Notes: generated from the sequence alone by a model not told the origin. A stretch of DNA of 43,087 bases from Bacteroidota bacterium (GCA_022562275.1 JADFPP010000023.1:1-43087), one strand, 5' to 3'. Counted from the first letter of the stretch, positions 7,600-17,076 are shown. Translations and numbers: made by a program.

Positions 7600-8900
7600 T
7601 GTTCTTCTCTCTTAATGATCAGTAACGTCATATCATCCCATTGCGGTGCCTTACCGACAAACATCCTGACATCGGAAAGGATGTTTTCAATTATTTTATC
7701 CGGGGACTCATCTAAATGATTCGATATAAATTCTTTTAGTCTTTCTTCCCCATACTCTTCTTCATTTTCATTCATCGCTTCACTTATTCCATCGGAAAAG
7801 ATTACAATAATATCATTTCTGTTTATTGAAACCTTTTCCTCTTCATACTCTGAACCTGGCAAACAACCAAGTATAAGCCCCCCGGTTTTTAATTCTTTAA
7901 CATTCCCATCGGCTGAAAAAAGAAAAGGATTGTTATGCCCGGCATTACAGAAAACTATTTCATTTGATTCCGGATTTAATATTCCATAAAAAAGAGTTGC
8001 AAACTTTGATGGTTCGGTGCTGTTGTAAAGCAGGTCGTTTGAATTTGCAATAATATCTTTACATAAATTTCCTGTTTTTGTAAAGCTTCTCAGTGTTGCC
8101 TGAAGGTTGGACATGAGCATAGCAGCAGGCATACCTTTCCCCGATACATCTCCCAGGCAAAAAGCAAAGTGTTTGTCATCAATTTGAATAAGATCATAAG
8201 AATCACCACCGACTTCCTTCGCAGGAATAGTTCGGGCGGCAATTTGGTATCCGTTGATTACTGGAAATTCTTTTGGTAGAAGATTTATCTGTGTTTGCTT
8301 TGCCACACGCATTTCTTCCTGCAACACCTGTAGGTTTCTTTCTTCTTCAAGCAGCCGGGCATTTTCAATAATTTGGGACGATTGCGATGCAATAATCGAT
8401 AATAGTTTTTGATCATTTGAAGAAAATTTTTCATTCGAACGCTTATTAAAAACTGTAAGTATACCCTGCATTTTGTTTTTTACTCTCAGAGGAACGCTGA
8501 GAAAAGATTCAAAAGGAGTTGTTTTATCAACCAGGTCTTTAAATCGTTCATCCTCTTTTAAATTGTTTACAAGCAGCGGTTCCTGATTTTTCAGCATCCA
8601 GCCTGTTAACTGTGTATCAAATCTATAAGGCAGCAAATCTAAACTGCTCTGCTGCTCGCGTATCATTGTATGAAGGGGCTTTTCCTTATCACTCTCGTCC
8701 AGCAGCATTATAGCACCCTGCTCTACGTTTAGATGCTTTACACATTTTTTTACAATTATATCCACAATTTGCTCAACAGGCTGCGTTGAATTTATTGTTG
8801 TTGCAATATCGTTTATAATAGATAGCTCAGCAATTGCATTACGCAAACGCTTGTTTTCTTCTTCTAACGCGCTACTCTTATTTATATTCTCTTGTTTCAT
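7596..8900 (-). CDS. GAF-domain PP2C-type serine phosphatase (RsbU/SpoIIE family)
   Basis: 434 aa. A short N-terminal coiled coil (about 8-30) leads into a GAF sensor domain (about 35-180), a linker helix with the 'QTQINLLPKEFP' motif common in RsbU-like enzymes, and a SpoIIE/PP2C catalytic domain (about 215-432). Metal-binding motifs are present: GGD 231-233, 'GDVSGKGMPAAM' 250-261, 'GHNNPF', 'FSDGISEA' and the terminal 'QWDDMTLL'. In the family these enzymes dephosphorylate anti-anti-sigma factors or other Ser/Thr phosphoproteins in response to a GAF signal. Here the neighbour is a Ser/Thr kinase joined by overlapping start/stop codons through a short ORF, so phosphatase and kinase are likely cotranscribed and may oppose each other; that link is inference. 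Confidence 0.92.
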   Translation of the reverse strand: MKQENINKSSALEEENKRLRNAIAELSIINDIATTINSTQPVEQIVDIIVKKCVKHLNVEQGAIMLLDESDKEKPLHTMIREQQSSLDLLPYRFDTQLTGWMLKNQEPLLVNNLKEDERFKDLVDKTTPFESFLSVPLRVKNKMQGILTVFNKRSNEKFSSNDQKLLSIIASQSSQIIENARLLEEERNLQVLQEEMRVAKQTQINLLPKEFPVINGYQIAARTIPAKEVGGDSYDLIQIDDKHFAFCLGDVSGKGMPAAMLMSNLQATLRSFTKTGNLCKDIIANSNDLLYNSTEPSKFATLFYGILNPESNEIVFCNAGHNNPFLFSADGNVKELKTGGLILGCLPGSEYEEEKVSINRNDIIVIFSDGISEAMNENEEEYGEERLKEFISNHLDESPDKIIENILSDVRMFVGKAPQWDDMTLLIIKREEQ

Positions 8901-9060
8901 TGTTATAACACATAATTATTGAATATAATTCTTTGATAATTAGTTAATAATATGAACTTGTAGTAATGTTCAGATAAGTATACCTTAAAAATTAAATATA
9001 CTCAAAATATCCTATTAAATTTTCAACTAATTATATCAAGATTTCTGAAAGATTCATCAT

Positions 9061-9152
9061 TGTTATATTGAATGAAGTGAAATATCTCGATACTTATTAT
9101 AAAACAGACTCTTCACTCACAAGTTCCAGTAGACAGGTCGTTCAGAGTTACA
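9061..9152 (-). repeat. Dispersed repeat, copy of the element at 16602
   Basis: Read on the minus strand this begins TGTAACTCTGAACG, continues with GAGTGAAGAGTCT and GAGATATTTCACT and ends CAATATAACA. The same blocks occur in order and spacing at 16602-16700. It fills most of the otherwise empty gap between the phosphatase and the transporter gene. Confidence 0.65.
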
Positions 9153-9176
9153 GTAAGAGAATAATTCAGATGTCCT

Positions 9177-10685
9177 CTATATCCTCAATCCTTTAGGCAC
9201 GATCACTTTTTCGGAAAGATCAAATATCCATTGAACTATCAAAGCAAGTATGGCAGCTGGAACTGCACCTTCAAGAATCAGAGAAACACTGTCCAATCTT
9301 ATTCCCGTTAGGATAGGCTGACCGTAACCTCCAGCACCTATCAATGCGCCAAGTGTAGCTGTGCCCACATTTATAACTGCAGAGGTTTTTATACCGGCAA
9401 GAATTGATCTGGATGCAAGTGGAAGTTCAATCTTTTTAAGGATCACAAAAGAGGATAAACCAAGTACAATTGCAGATTCCTTTATGCTCGTCGGGATATC
9501 TTGCAAACCTGTAAATGTGTTACGAACAATTGGAAGCAAGCTATAGAGAAACAACGCTACTATGGCAGGAGAGGACCCAATACCTAAAAGCGGTATCATA
9601 AATACTAACAACGCAAGCGAAGGGATCGTTTGGATGATTCCAGTTACACTTAAAATTATTTTTCCGAGCTTTTTGTTTTTGTAAGAGGATATTCCAAGAG
9701 GGATAGAAACAAAAATTGCTGCCGATAAAGAAATTAACACAAGATACAAATGCTCTTTTGTATTATGCCATAAACGGCTTAAGAAAGTGCTTTCTACATA
9801 ATTTGATTCGATCGAAAACTTGTTTTTAATAAAGTGTGCAGCAACCAACTCTTCGCTTTTACCGTTTAACTTTACGTCCGAATTCATTTCGATCATTTGC
9901 GATTCGGAAATTGCATTTATTAATTTTTGTAATGTTTCAACAACTTGGGGATAATATTTTGCCAAATCTTTCCTGTAAAGTAAAACTGCCTGGTAATCTG
10001 TAAAATAGTTCAGATCATCTTCTAACACTTTAAGATTGTAGTAATTAATTTCGGCATCTGTTGAGTAGAGATCAATCACATCAATTGAGCTGCTAGCAAG
10101 ACCGCGATAAGCAAGGTCGTGATCTAATCCGTTTACATTTGTTTGAGGAAGATTGTAAAGTCTTTGTAATCCCCGCCAGCCGTCTTTTCTATCCATAAAC
10201 TCGTTTGTAAAACCGAATTTTAAATTGGGATGCTTACGCAAACCGGATATTTTTTCTATTCCTAATTTTTCCGCTTCCTCTTTTTTCATTCCAATCGCAT
10301 AAGTGTTATTAAAACCGAGAGGATAAACAATACCAATTCCGTGTTGTGACAGTTTATCTTTTAAGTTATCGTTTGTAACATTTTCATCAGCAAGTATCTC
10401 TTCGATAATTGTTCCTGTATAATCGGGATAAACATCTACATCTCCTTTCAGCAGTGCACTCCATAAAATTCTTGTTCCGCCCAATTCTCTTATGTGAATT
10501 GCATTTACATTTTGCGTGCGTATCAGCTGCGTTGCAATTTCACCAAGTAATACATTCTCTGTAAATTTTTTGGAACCGACAGTTATTGTTTTACCGGATT
10601 GGGTGAAAGCTGTTGGTGATAAATTAATAAAAACAATCAAAAGCAGAATTGAAAACCACAACATATTTTGTTTAATTAATTTCAA
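9177..10685 (-). CDS. Osmoprotectant (glycine betaine type) ABC transporter, fused binding protein and permease
   Basis: 502 aa. The N-terminus is a signal/anchor segment (about 8-29). Residues about 33-290 form an OpuAC/ProX-like substrate-binding domain ('ITVGSKKFTENVLLGEIATQ', 'GDVDVYPDYTGT'). Residues about 305-490 are a BPD-type permease with several membrane helices, including 'PALLVF'-like and 'GIGSSPAIVALFLYSLLPIV' stretches with the coupling-loop region. In the OpuC/OsmF/EgtU family the binding and permease domains can be fused; here the binding domain precedes the permease. The start overlaps the ATPase gene by 14 bases, so the two form one operon and one importer. Likely substrate is a quaternary amine osmolyte, but ligand specificity cannot be read from the sequence. 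Confidence 0.9.
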   Translation of the reverse strand: MKLIKQNMLWFSILLLIVFINLSPTAFTQSGKTITVGSKKFTENVLLGEIATQLIRTQNVNAIHIRELGGTRILWSALLKGDVDVYPDYTGTIIEEILADENVTNDNLKDKLSQHGIGIVYPLGFNNTYAIGMKKEEAEKLGIEKISGLRKHPNLKFGFTNEFMDRKDGWRGLQRLYNLPQTNVNGLDHDLAYRGLASSSIDVIDLYSTDAEINYYNLKVLEDDLNYFTDYQAVLLYRKDLAKYYPQVVETLQKLINAISESQMIEMNSDVKLNGKSEELVAAHFIKNKFSIESNYVESTFLSRLWHNTKEHLYLVLISLSAAIFVSIPLGISSYKNKKLGKIILSVTGIIQTIPSLALLVFMIPLLGIGSSPAIVALFLYSLLPIVRNTFTGLQDIPTSIKESAIVLGLSSFVILKKIELPLASRSILAGIKTSAVINVGTATLGALIGAGGYGQPILTGIRLDSVSLILEGAVPAAILALIVQWIFDLSEKVIVPKGLRI

Positions 10686-11412
10686 TTGTACTTCTCTGAG
10701 ATTTTATAAATTTAGTTACAAATGGTTCCGACGGATTGTTAATGAAATCAGTAATCGTTCCTTGCTGAATTAAACTACCTTCTTTCATCAGCAAAATTTT
10801 ATCTCCAAAAAAAACAGCCTCATTTAAATCGTGAGTAACAAGAATAACAGTTTTATTGAGGGATTTAAAAATTTCCTTTAAATCATTTTGAAGATCAAAC
10901 CTGATTAAAGGATCAAGTGCGCCTAATGGTTCATCTAACAAAAGAAATTCGGGATTGAGCATTAATGCACGCATTAAGCTTACACGCTGTTTCTGTCCGC
11001 CGGAAAGCTCAGCGGGAAAACGATTTAATCCATCAGTTGGAAATTTTGTAAGCCGGGTAAGTTGGTTAATCTTGTCGGTAATTTCTTTATCACCCAAGCC
11101 GATATATTTTGCCATCAGTGAAACATTTTCCTTTGCAGCAAGATGTGGGAACAATCCGCCATCCTGAATAACATAACCCATTCTTCGTCTAATTGATGAC
11201 AAGTTTATACTTGTTAAAGGTTTCTCATCAATTTCTATTTCGCCACTATCGGGAATAGTCAATCCAACTATTAGACGTAACAAAGTTGATTTGCCGCAAC
11301 CGCTTGGACCGATAAGTACGATGGTTTTTCCTTTCTGAAAAGAATAAGAAAAGTTGTTTACTGCTATAATTGAATTGAATGATTTGAAAATATTTCTTAC
11401 TGTGATTGACAT
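10672..11412 (-). CDS. ATP-binding subunit of the osmoprotectant ABC importer
   Basis: 246 aa, normal length for a stand-alone ABC ATPase of this class. Walker A is 'GPSGCGKS' (35-42), the signature is 'LSGGQKQR' (136-143), Walker B 'LLLDEP' (157-162) and the switch His lies in 'VILVTHDLNEA'. It lacks the C-terminal CBS pair found in many OpuCA/ProV proteins, so it should not be regulated by ionic strength in that way. The last codons overlap the downstream fused binding protein/permease by 14 bases, which argues for translational coupling and one complex at the inner membrane. Confidence 0.92.
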   Translation of the reverse strand: MSITVRNIFKSFNSIIAVNNFSYSFQKGKTIVLIGPSGCGKSTLLRLIVGLTIPDSGEIEIDEKPLTSINLSSIRRRMGYVIQDGGLFPHLAAKENVSLMAKYIGLGDKEITDKINQLTRLTKFPTDGLNRFPAELSGGQKQRVSLMRALMLNPEFLLLDEPLGALDPLIRFDLQNDLKEIFKSLNKTVILVTHDLNEAVFFGDKILLMKEGSLIQQGTITDFINNPSEPFVTKFIKSQRSTIEIN

Positions 11413-11443
11413 TAAATTTTTTTAAGTAATAATTATCTAAAAA

Positions 11444-11540
11444 TTCTTAGTGATACTTGGTGAGCTTAGTGTCTTAGTGGTGAAATATTACTAAAGAGTT
11501 TAATTGCCACGAAGTCTCGAAGACACAAAGGAACACAAAG
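11444..11540. repeat. Dispersed imperfect palindrome ('CTTAGTG...CACAAAG' type)
   Basis: The left part reads CTTAGTGTCTTAGTGGTGAA, the right part TTGCCACGAAGTCTCGAAGA then CACAAAGGAACACAAAG; the two arms are roughly complementary. A second copy is at 23601-23722. It lies between the ABC ATPase gene start and the amylase stop. Confidence 0.6.
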
Positions 11541-11555
11541 TTTCATTGATGCATT

Positions 11556-12899
11556 TTACTTCACGTAAACTCTATATTCCCAGGGATGAAGTTTGAAAGA
11601 TTCTTTATCGGAAAATGTTTCAATCTTTCCGGTAAAATAATTTTTGTAAATTCCGCTGATCGTTTCACCTTCAAGTTCAAACTCAACTTCTTTATCTGAG
11701 AAGTTGAAGAACGCAAATATTTTATCTTTGTTTTTTGCTCTCGTAAATGCAAGAATGTTTTTCGTATCTGTGCTGTTTACCCATGTAATTTTACCACCTC
11801 TTTCGCCATTGAGCAGTACATCATTATTCTTTTTTAGGCTTATTAGCTTTGTATATATCGTTTGAAATTTATTCTCCTTCCATTCCACCACGTCTTTATC
11901 AAAAAATGCAAGTCGTTTGTCCAAACCTGCTTCTTGCCCGGTATAAATAAGAGGCATATCAGGGATCAGGAATGAAAAAACCGCAAATGCTTCTGCGCCA
12001 TCACCAAGCCTTTCGAATACGGTTCCGTTCCATGTGTTTTCATCATGGTTTGAGGTGAACTGCATTCTGAAAGCATTAGGGGGATAATTATCTTTATCAT
12101 CGTTCAAATTGTTAAGCATATCTACTGCAGTTTTTTCTCCTTTTGCTATTGCATTCATTAATTTGTTTGTACTCCAATCGTAAGTCATATCAAATACTTT
12201 ATGCATTTCTGGCGTATCCCACTCGGCAAGCATAAACACAGGTTTGATCTTATCAAGTTCTTTCCGTACTTCAACCCAGAATTCAATCGGTACCATTCCT
12301 GCAACATCACACCTGTAACCGTCTATATTATATTCTTCCACCCAAAACTTTAATGCATCTGTCATTGCGGCCCAAAGCTCTTTGTTATCGTAATTAAGAT
12401 CAGCAACATCTGTCCAATCAGGTACAGGAGGAGTAAAATTACCAAGTGAATCTTTGGTGTAAAATTCAGGATGTTCGTCCATCCAAATATTATCCCAAGC
12501 AGTATGATTCGCCACCCAATCAATAATAACATACATTCCCATTTTATGAACTTTATCAACGAGAGCTTTAAACTCTTTCAATGTTCCGAATTCAGGGTTA
12601 ACAGCTTTATAATCTTTAACTGAATAATAACTGCCAAGGTTTCCCTTCCGGTTCTTTTCCCCGATAGGGTGGATGGGCATCAACCACAGAATGCCAACTC
12701 CCATTTCTTTTAAGCGTGGTAAGTGTTTTTCAAATGCTTTAAATGTTCCTTCTTTGGAATATTGTCTGATATTAACTTCGTAGATAGTTTTGTTGTAACT
12801 CCAACCCGGGTGAGATACAGGTGAAGTTTGATTTTGCGAACATAAAAATGCTGTTTGAAGAAACGTTAAGATTAAGATTGATTTTGCAAAAGATCGCAT
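11556..12899 (-). CDS. Exported alpha-amylase family (GH13) glycosidase
   Basis: 447 aa with a signal peptide (MRSFAKSILILTFLQTAFLC). The GH13 barrel motifs are all present: region I 'VIIDWVANHT' (125-133), region II 'GYRCDVAG' with nucleophile Asp198, region III 'MLAEWD' with acid/base Glu226 and region IV 'FTSNHDEN' with Asp286. A beta-sandwich C-domain follows ('ILAFTRAKNKDKIFAFFNFS'). It should hydrolyse alpha-1,4-glucan or maltodextrin outside the cytoplasm; exact substrate or possible transferase activity is not decided by the motifs. A Cys at position 20 is not in a good lipobox (Leu at -1), so lipidation is unlikely. Stand-alone gene, same strand as the transporter but separated by a repeat. 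Confidence 0.92.
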   Translation of the reverse strand: MRSFAKSILILTFLQTAFLCSQNQTSPVSHPGWSYNKTIYEVNIRQYSKEGTFKAFEKHLPRLKEMGVGILWLMPIHPIGEKNRKGNLGSYYSVKDYKAVNPEFGTLKEFKALVDKVHKMGMYVIIDWVANHTAWDNIWMDEHPEFYTKDSLGNFTPPVPDWTDVADLNYDNKELWAAMTDALKFWVEEYNIDGYRCDVAGMVPIEFWVEVRKELDKIKPVFMLAEWDTPEMHKVFDMTYDWSTNKLMNAIAKGEKTAVDMLNNLNDDKDNYPPNAFRMQFTSNHDENTWNGTVFERLGDGAEAFAVFSFLIPDMPLIYTGQEAGLDKRLAFFDKDVVEWKENKFQTIYTKLISLKKNNDVLLNGERGGKITWVNSTDTKNILAFTRAKNKDKIFAFFNFSDKEVEFELEGETISGIYKNYFTGKIETFSDKESFKLHPWEYRVYVK

Positions 12900-13039
12900 T
12901 GAATTCTTCCTAAATTTGAAAAGTAAAAATGAATATTGCAGTAATATAGAATTTTAAACGGAAAATATCAGAAAAATTAAGGGGGAATACTCGGATAAAT
13001 AATAATAGCCTTATGAGAATAACTATTAATAATACTCAG

Positions 13040-15169
13040 TTAAACTTTTAGGAATCGATCTCCAGGTTTAACAGCTTTATTGGTTTTTGCATCATTAACC
13101 AATGCATTTTCTTCACTTTCGGGCGAGGACATTTTTTGCATCATTGCACGTTCAAATTTTATTTTCTCACTTATCTTCTGATACTTCTGTAATACGGATT
13201 GGTGCTTTGATATATCGTGCTCTATTTTCTTTTTCATTGTAACCAGTTTTATAATTTCACCCCGATGTTCTTCATGTTCCACTTTTATATTGCTGATAGA
13301 AGTTTGAAGCTCAACTAGTTCACTAACAGATTCTTTAATACTTTTATTCAACCCGGTTAGACGATTTTCATATTCTTTTATTTCACTATTAAGTTTTACT
13401 GTGTTATCACTGCTCTTCCTTAACCTGTTATTCATTGAGTAAAGTATATCCTGTAAATTATTTTCAATTGTAAGTTTCTTTTTCTGCTGCATTTCAATTT
13501 CTAACTGAAGATCACCAATCAGATTTCTTTGATCGGTTGTTTTATCATCAAGTTTTAAAAGATCATTCTTTACAAGTTCCTTCTGCTCATTTATGGTCTT
13601 TATTAATACCTCAAAAGAATCAATCTCTTCATGCCTCATATTCAGGATTCTCTCACCTTCTTCCAACGCAGTTACTTTTTCAATTAGGAACTGATCTTTT
13701 TCTTCAAGATCTTTTTCTTTCTTTAATATGATTTGCTCAAGTACACTTCGTTTCTTGTTCATCTCGTTCATGCTTTTGTTCAGCTTTTGCAGCATATCAG
13801 AAAATCTTAATTCCAACGATTCATTACTTTGCTTAATCTCAATCTTTCTTTGCTCAAGAAGAGGAATAATTTCTTTTAGTTTTTTGTTTTCTTCTTTTAA
13901 ATTACTGTACTCTGCAATTTCTTTAAGTAATTTTTTATGTGCCTCATCTTTTCTAATTTCAAAATTATGTGCTTCAGCCTGCAATCGTGCTGCCTTGTCT
14001 TCTATCTCTGAGTAATCAACAGATATTTTATTTAATAGGTTAGTTTTTAACTCAAGATTGTATTCCCTTTTCTCCAATTCATTTTCTTTTGTTTTAAACT
14101 GCTCAGAAAGCTCACTTAATTTTTGGGTGAAATCATTCAATTGGTTAGATTTATTATCGAGTTCTTCATCAAGAGAAGTAAGTTTAATTTCTTTTTCTGA
14201 GAGGGTTTCGTTTATTTCTACAATCCACTCGGTCTTAAGCGTTTCTGTTGATTTTAATTGTTCAAGATTAGCTTTAATGGTTTTAGTCTTTTCTTCCAGT
14301 TCTGAAATTGTATCATTTAGACTATTAGTGTCAATTTTCTTTTGTTTTATGTTTTCGGAAATTTTCTGATCTTCAATAATTAGAGCTAATAGTTTATCTT
14401 CTATGGATTTTAACTCAGCAGACTTTTTGATAACTTTTTTATCTTCAGCTTCTTTTAACTCACGCATTTTTATATCAATTTCATACTGCAGTGATGCCTC
14501 CTCTTCTTTAAGATCACTAATCCCGTTTTCCATTTCCGATTTGAGTCTTGATTCGGTCTCGCGCAAAGTTTTAATTTTTTCCCCAAGAATTTTAAATTCG
14601 CCCTTCAGGTTAGCAGACTCAAATGAATTCAACTGCTGAAGTTCAGCCTGCTTTAAATTTATTTTATTCGTTATTTCTTTTTCTTGCTCAGTAAGCAGAT
14701 GCAGGCGGTTATTAAGTTTCGAGTTTCGCTCTTCCAGATTACTGTTAGCGGCAGAAAGATTTTTACGTATTTTTTCAGCAGTAGTAATATCCTTTGAAAG
14801 TTTATCGCTGTTTAGCTTAGAGATGGTATTTTGTTCTTGAATTTTATTGTCAAATTTGCTTTGCTGTTCCTTAAGTCTCCACAGATTGTTTTGCTCCTCA
14901 ATTTTATTACGCTTTAATTTTTCAATCTCGTTAAGGATTTCTTTTTTCGTTTTGTTGTGGGCAGCCACTTCAATTTTCATATCATCTATAATTGATGATA
15001 TCTTTGACTTATCCTTTTTTGCCCCAAGAATTTCGGAACGCATATCTCTTAAAACATCTTCCAAACGCTTTACGGTTTCCTCTTTCTCATAATGCCTGCG
15101 GAGCTGCGATTTAAGCTCTTCATTTTCTGATCGCAAGTCTTTGATTTTTTTTGACACCAGGAATGACAT
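13040..15169 (-). CDS. Long coiled-coil protein of unknown function
   Basis: 709 aa, almost entirely heptad-like sequence rich in Lys, Glu, Leu, Ser and Asn from about residue 8 to 680. No signal peptide, membrane helix, Walker A or ABC signature is present, so it is not an SMC or RecN ATPase. The N-terminus ('MSFLVSKKIKDLRSENEELK') starts the coil almost at once, and the last 30 residues ('AVKPGDRFLKV') are non-helical. A very long cytoplasmic rod is expected; filament, scaffold or polarity roles are all possible and none is shown. It is divergent from the glycosyltransferase gene across a 412-base gap. Many plus-strand open frames inside it are shadows of the low-complexity coding. Confidence 0.8.
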   Translation of the reverse strand: MSFLVSKKIKDLRSENEELKSQLRRHYEKEETVKRLEDVLRDMRSEILGAKKDKSKISSIIDDMKIEVAAHNKTKKEILNEIEKLKRNKIEEQNNLWRLKEQQSKFDNKIQEQNTISKLNSDKLSKDITTAEKIRKNLSAANSNLEERNSKLNNRLHLLTEQEKEITNKINLKQAELQQLNSFESANLKGEFKILGEKIKTLRETESRLKSEMENGISDLKEEEASLQYEIDIKMRELKEAEDKKVIKKSAELKSIEDKLLALIIEDQKISENIKQKKIDTNSLNDTISELEEKTKTIKANLEQLKSTETLKTEWIVEINETLSEKEIKLTSLDEELDNKSNQLNDFTQKLSELSEQFKTKENELEKREYNLELKTNLLNKISVDYSEIEDKAARLQAEAHNFEIRKDEAHKKLLKEIAEYSNLKEENKKLKEIIPLLEQRKIEIKQSNESLELRFSDMLQKLNKSMNEMNKKRSVLEQIILKKEKDLEEKDQFLIEKVTALEEGERILNMRHEEIDSFEVLIKTINEQKELVKNDLLKLDDKTTDQRNLIGDLQLEIEMQQKKKLTIENNLQDILYSMNNRLRKSSDNTVKLNSEIKEYENRLTGLNKSIKESVSELVELQTSISNIKVEHEEHRGEIIKLVTMKKKIEHDISKHQSVLQKYQKISEKIKFERAMMQKMSSPESEENALVNDAKTNKAVKPGDRFLKV

Positions 15170-15581
15170 ATATATTCTCCTAAGTAAAACTGCGTTTGTT
15201 TAATTTTAATCTCATAACCGGCAAATGTATATTAAGATAATAAGTTTTTATAGTATTTTGAAATTAAATATTAGTTTAACAACTTTCAACATTCAGCATA
15301 GATTTAGATGATTTATTTTTAGATAAACAGATATGTTAATATATAATTTAAACACCTAATATATATAAAATTGATTATTTGTTTCAGAAACTTTGATACT
15401 AGTAATGTACCATCCGAAATTTTGATTTTTTTTATAGATTTTAAAACATTAAAATAGGATTAGGTGGAACAATATATTTTGCACCTTACCTTTATTTAAT
15501 TTCAAATATATGATTTAATAACAAATTAGTAAAGGATTTTCCGGCTTTTCAATAACTAATTCTTTACAAGAATATTTTAGA
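15170..15581. other. Divergent intergenic region, promoters expected
   Basis: 412 bases of AT-rich sequence between the coiled-coil gene (minus) and the GT9 gene (plus). Both genes start outward from it, so it should hold two promoters. I see no gene, no strong hairpin and no repeat that I can name. Confidence 0.5.
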
Positions 15582-16631
15582 ATGAATCGAATCAGACTAT
15601 TAATTATAAGAATTGACCGAATTGGAGATGTGGTTCTATCAACTCCTATTCCGCGGGAAGTTAAAAGAGAGTATCCGAACAGTTTTGTAGCAGTGCTTGT
15701 GCGGGATTATACAAAAGATATTTACAAAAACAATCCTTACGTTGATGAAATAATAGTTTACGATAAAGATGAAAATGATTTCAACTTTTGGCAAATGATG
15801 AAAAGACTCCATAAATACAAATTTAACCATGCTTTTATGCTTCTTCCGGATGAAAGACTAAATTGGTTATTATTCTTCAGCAGTATTAAAATCAGGATAG
15901 GTGTAGGACACAAACTTTATCAGTTCTTATCATTCACAAAATATGTTAATAGAAGAAAATATATTCCTCTAAGACACGAAGCAGATTACTGCCTTGATAT
16001 GATTAGAAAAATTGGTATTGAACCACAATCTATCAACCCTGAAATATATTTAAGCAAGGATGAAAAAAGGAAAGTAAGTGAAATAAAAAAAATATTGAGC
16101 AACAGCAAAAAAACTATAGTAGGAATTAATTCGACAAGCGGAAATTCAGCACCAAATTTACAGCCGGAAGAATATAAAAAAATCATCAATAAACTACTGG
16201 ATATTGATAATATAAAAGTTGTTGTTACCGATTACAATCCACCTGCCGAATTACTGAATATAAACGGCGTTGATTATTTAAACAAAGGAAAACGATTAAG
16301 AGAATCAATCTTAAATTATGCCGCGGTTGATATTTTAATTTCATCCAGCACAGGACCAATGCACATTGCTGCTGCGTTGAATGTAAAAACAATATCTCTT
16401 TTCTGTCCGCTCACTGCATGCTCACCGAAACTGTGGGGTCCTTTAGGAAATATTTCAGAAATAATTTTACCGCAAGAGAGCTACTGCTCAACTGTTTGCC
16501 CCGGTGATCCTAAAAAATGTGACTTTGCCGGAGACGGAGGGATAAATGCAGAGCTTGTGGTAAATAAAGCACTTAAATTAATAACTCACCTTACACAAAA
16601 TTGTAATTCTGAACGGAACGGAGTCGAGTGA
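15582..16631 (+). CDS. Glycosyltransferase family 9 (ADP-heptose:LPS heptosyltransferase-like)
   Basis: 349 aa. The N-terminal 'LLIIRIDRIGDVVLSTPI' and the C-terminal 'SSSTGPMHIAAALNVKTISL' are the two hallmark regions of GT9 enzymes (donor-side Asp of 'RIGD' and the nucleotide-binding GPMH loop). A cysteine cluster 'YCSTVCPGDPKKCDF' near residue 300 is common in this family. The enzyme should transfer a heptose or similar sugar in LPS core or other envelope glycan assembly in the cytoplasm. Its last ten residues (CNSERNGVE and stop) are encoded by a dispersed repeat that starts at 16602, so the native end was probably near 'ITHLTQN'. It is the only plus-strand gene in this stretch and converges on the 16744 gene. 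Confidence 0.88.
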   Translation: MNRIRLLIIRIDRIGDVVLSTPIPREVKREYPNSFVAVLVRDYTKDIYKNNPYVDEIIVYDKDENDFNFWQMMKRLHKYKFNHAFMLLPDERLNWLLFFSSIKIRIGVGHKLYQFLSFTKYVNRRKYIPLRHEADYCLDMIRKIGIEPQSINPEIYLSKDEKRKVSEIKKILSNSKKTIVGINSTSGNSAPNLQPEEYKKIINKLLDIDNIKVVVTDYNPPAELLNINGVDYLNKGKRLRESILNYAAVDILISSSTGPMHIAAALNVKTISLFCPLTACSPKLWGPLGNISEIILPQESYCSTVCPGDPKKCDFAGDGGINAELVVNKALKLITHLTQNCNSERNGVE

Positions 16632-16700
16632 AGAATCTCAAGGTATACGATTTGCACTATTTGGAGATATTTCTCCCGATGAATCGGGATCAATATGACA
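16602..16700 (+). repeat. Dispersed repeat overlapping the GT9 gene end
   Basis: Starts TGTAATTCTGAACGGAACGG, then GAGTGAAGAATCT, GAGATATTTCTCC and ends CAATATGACA; an inverted-orientation copy with the same ordered blocks is at 9061-9152. The stop codon of the GT9 gene (16629-16631) lies inside it. Confidence 0.65.
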
Positions 16701-16743
16701 AAAATCATTCCTTGGTGTAACATAAATTAATAAATTCTTTTAT

Positions 16744-17076
16744 TTATAATTTGCCGTTTTTGTACTTTTGTCTGAATTCGGCTTTTTGAATCGACCTTTC
16801 AATTATCAGATCAGCAAGAGCAGCAGAGATGTTTTCCCTGTTGGTTCCAGAAAAAAGTTTGCTCAACTTCTCTTCGCCAACATCAATTCTATACAAAATA
16901 TTAATAAGTGAATCATATTTATTATCCATTAAGTAGGATAATTTTTGTGACAGATAAAGTCTTAATTCATCCAAATTTATAAAATCAGCAACAGGTATTA
17001 AAGAATTAGAATTTCCAATCATAAAATATTTTGATATGAATTCTGAAATCTCAGTTACTTTTGTATTCTCTGCCAT
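16744..17076 (-). CDS. Small conserved-looking helical protein, function unknown
   Basis: 110 aa, no signal peptide or membrane segment. It is predicted largely helical, with an 'YDSLINILYRIDVGEEKLSK' block (about 53-72) and a basic C-terminus ('EFRQKYKNGKL'). I do not recognise a domain. It is the last gene of the minus-strand run that starts at 23419, 27 bases after the PAP2-like gene, so it is probably cotranscribed with the lipid-type enzymes; that is the only hint to a role. Confidence 0.72.
   Translation of the reverse strand: MAENTKVTEISEFISKYFMIGNSNSLIPVADFINLDELRLYLSQKLSYLMDNKYDSLINILYRIDVGEEKLSKLFSGTNRENISAALADLIIERSIQKAEFRQKYKNGKL

Noticed and set aside
13537-15092. Several plus-strand frames of 64-103 codons inside the coiled-coil gene
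   Set aside because: They are the Ser/Phe/Leu-rich complements of a Lys/Glu-rich coding strand and have no start signals of their own.
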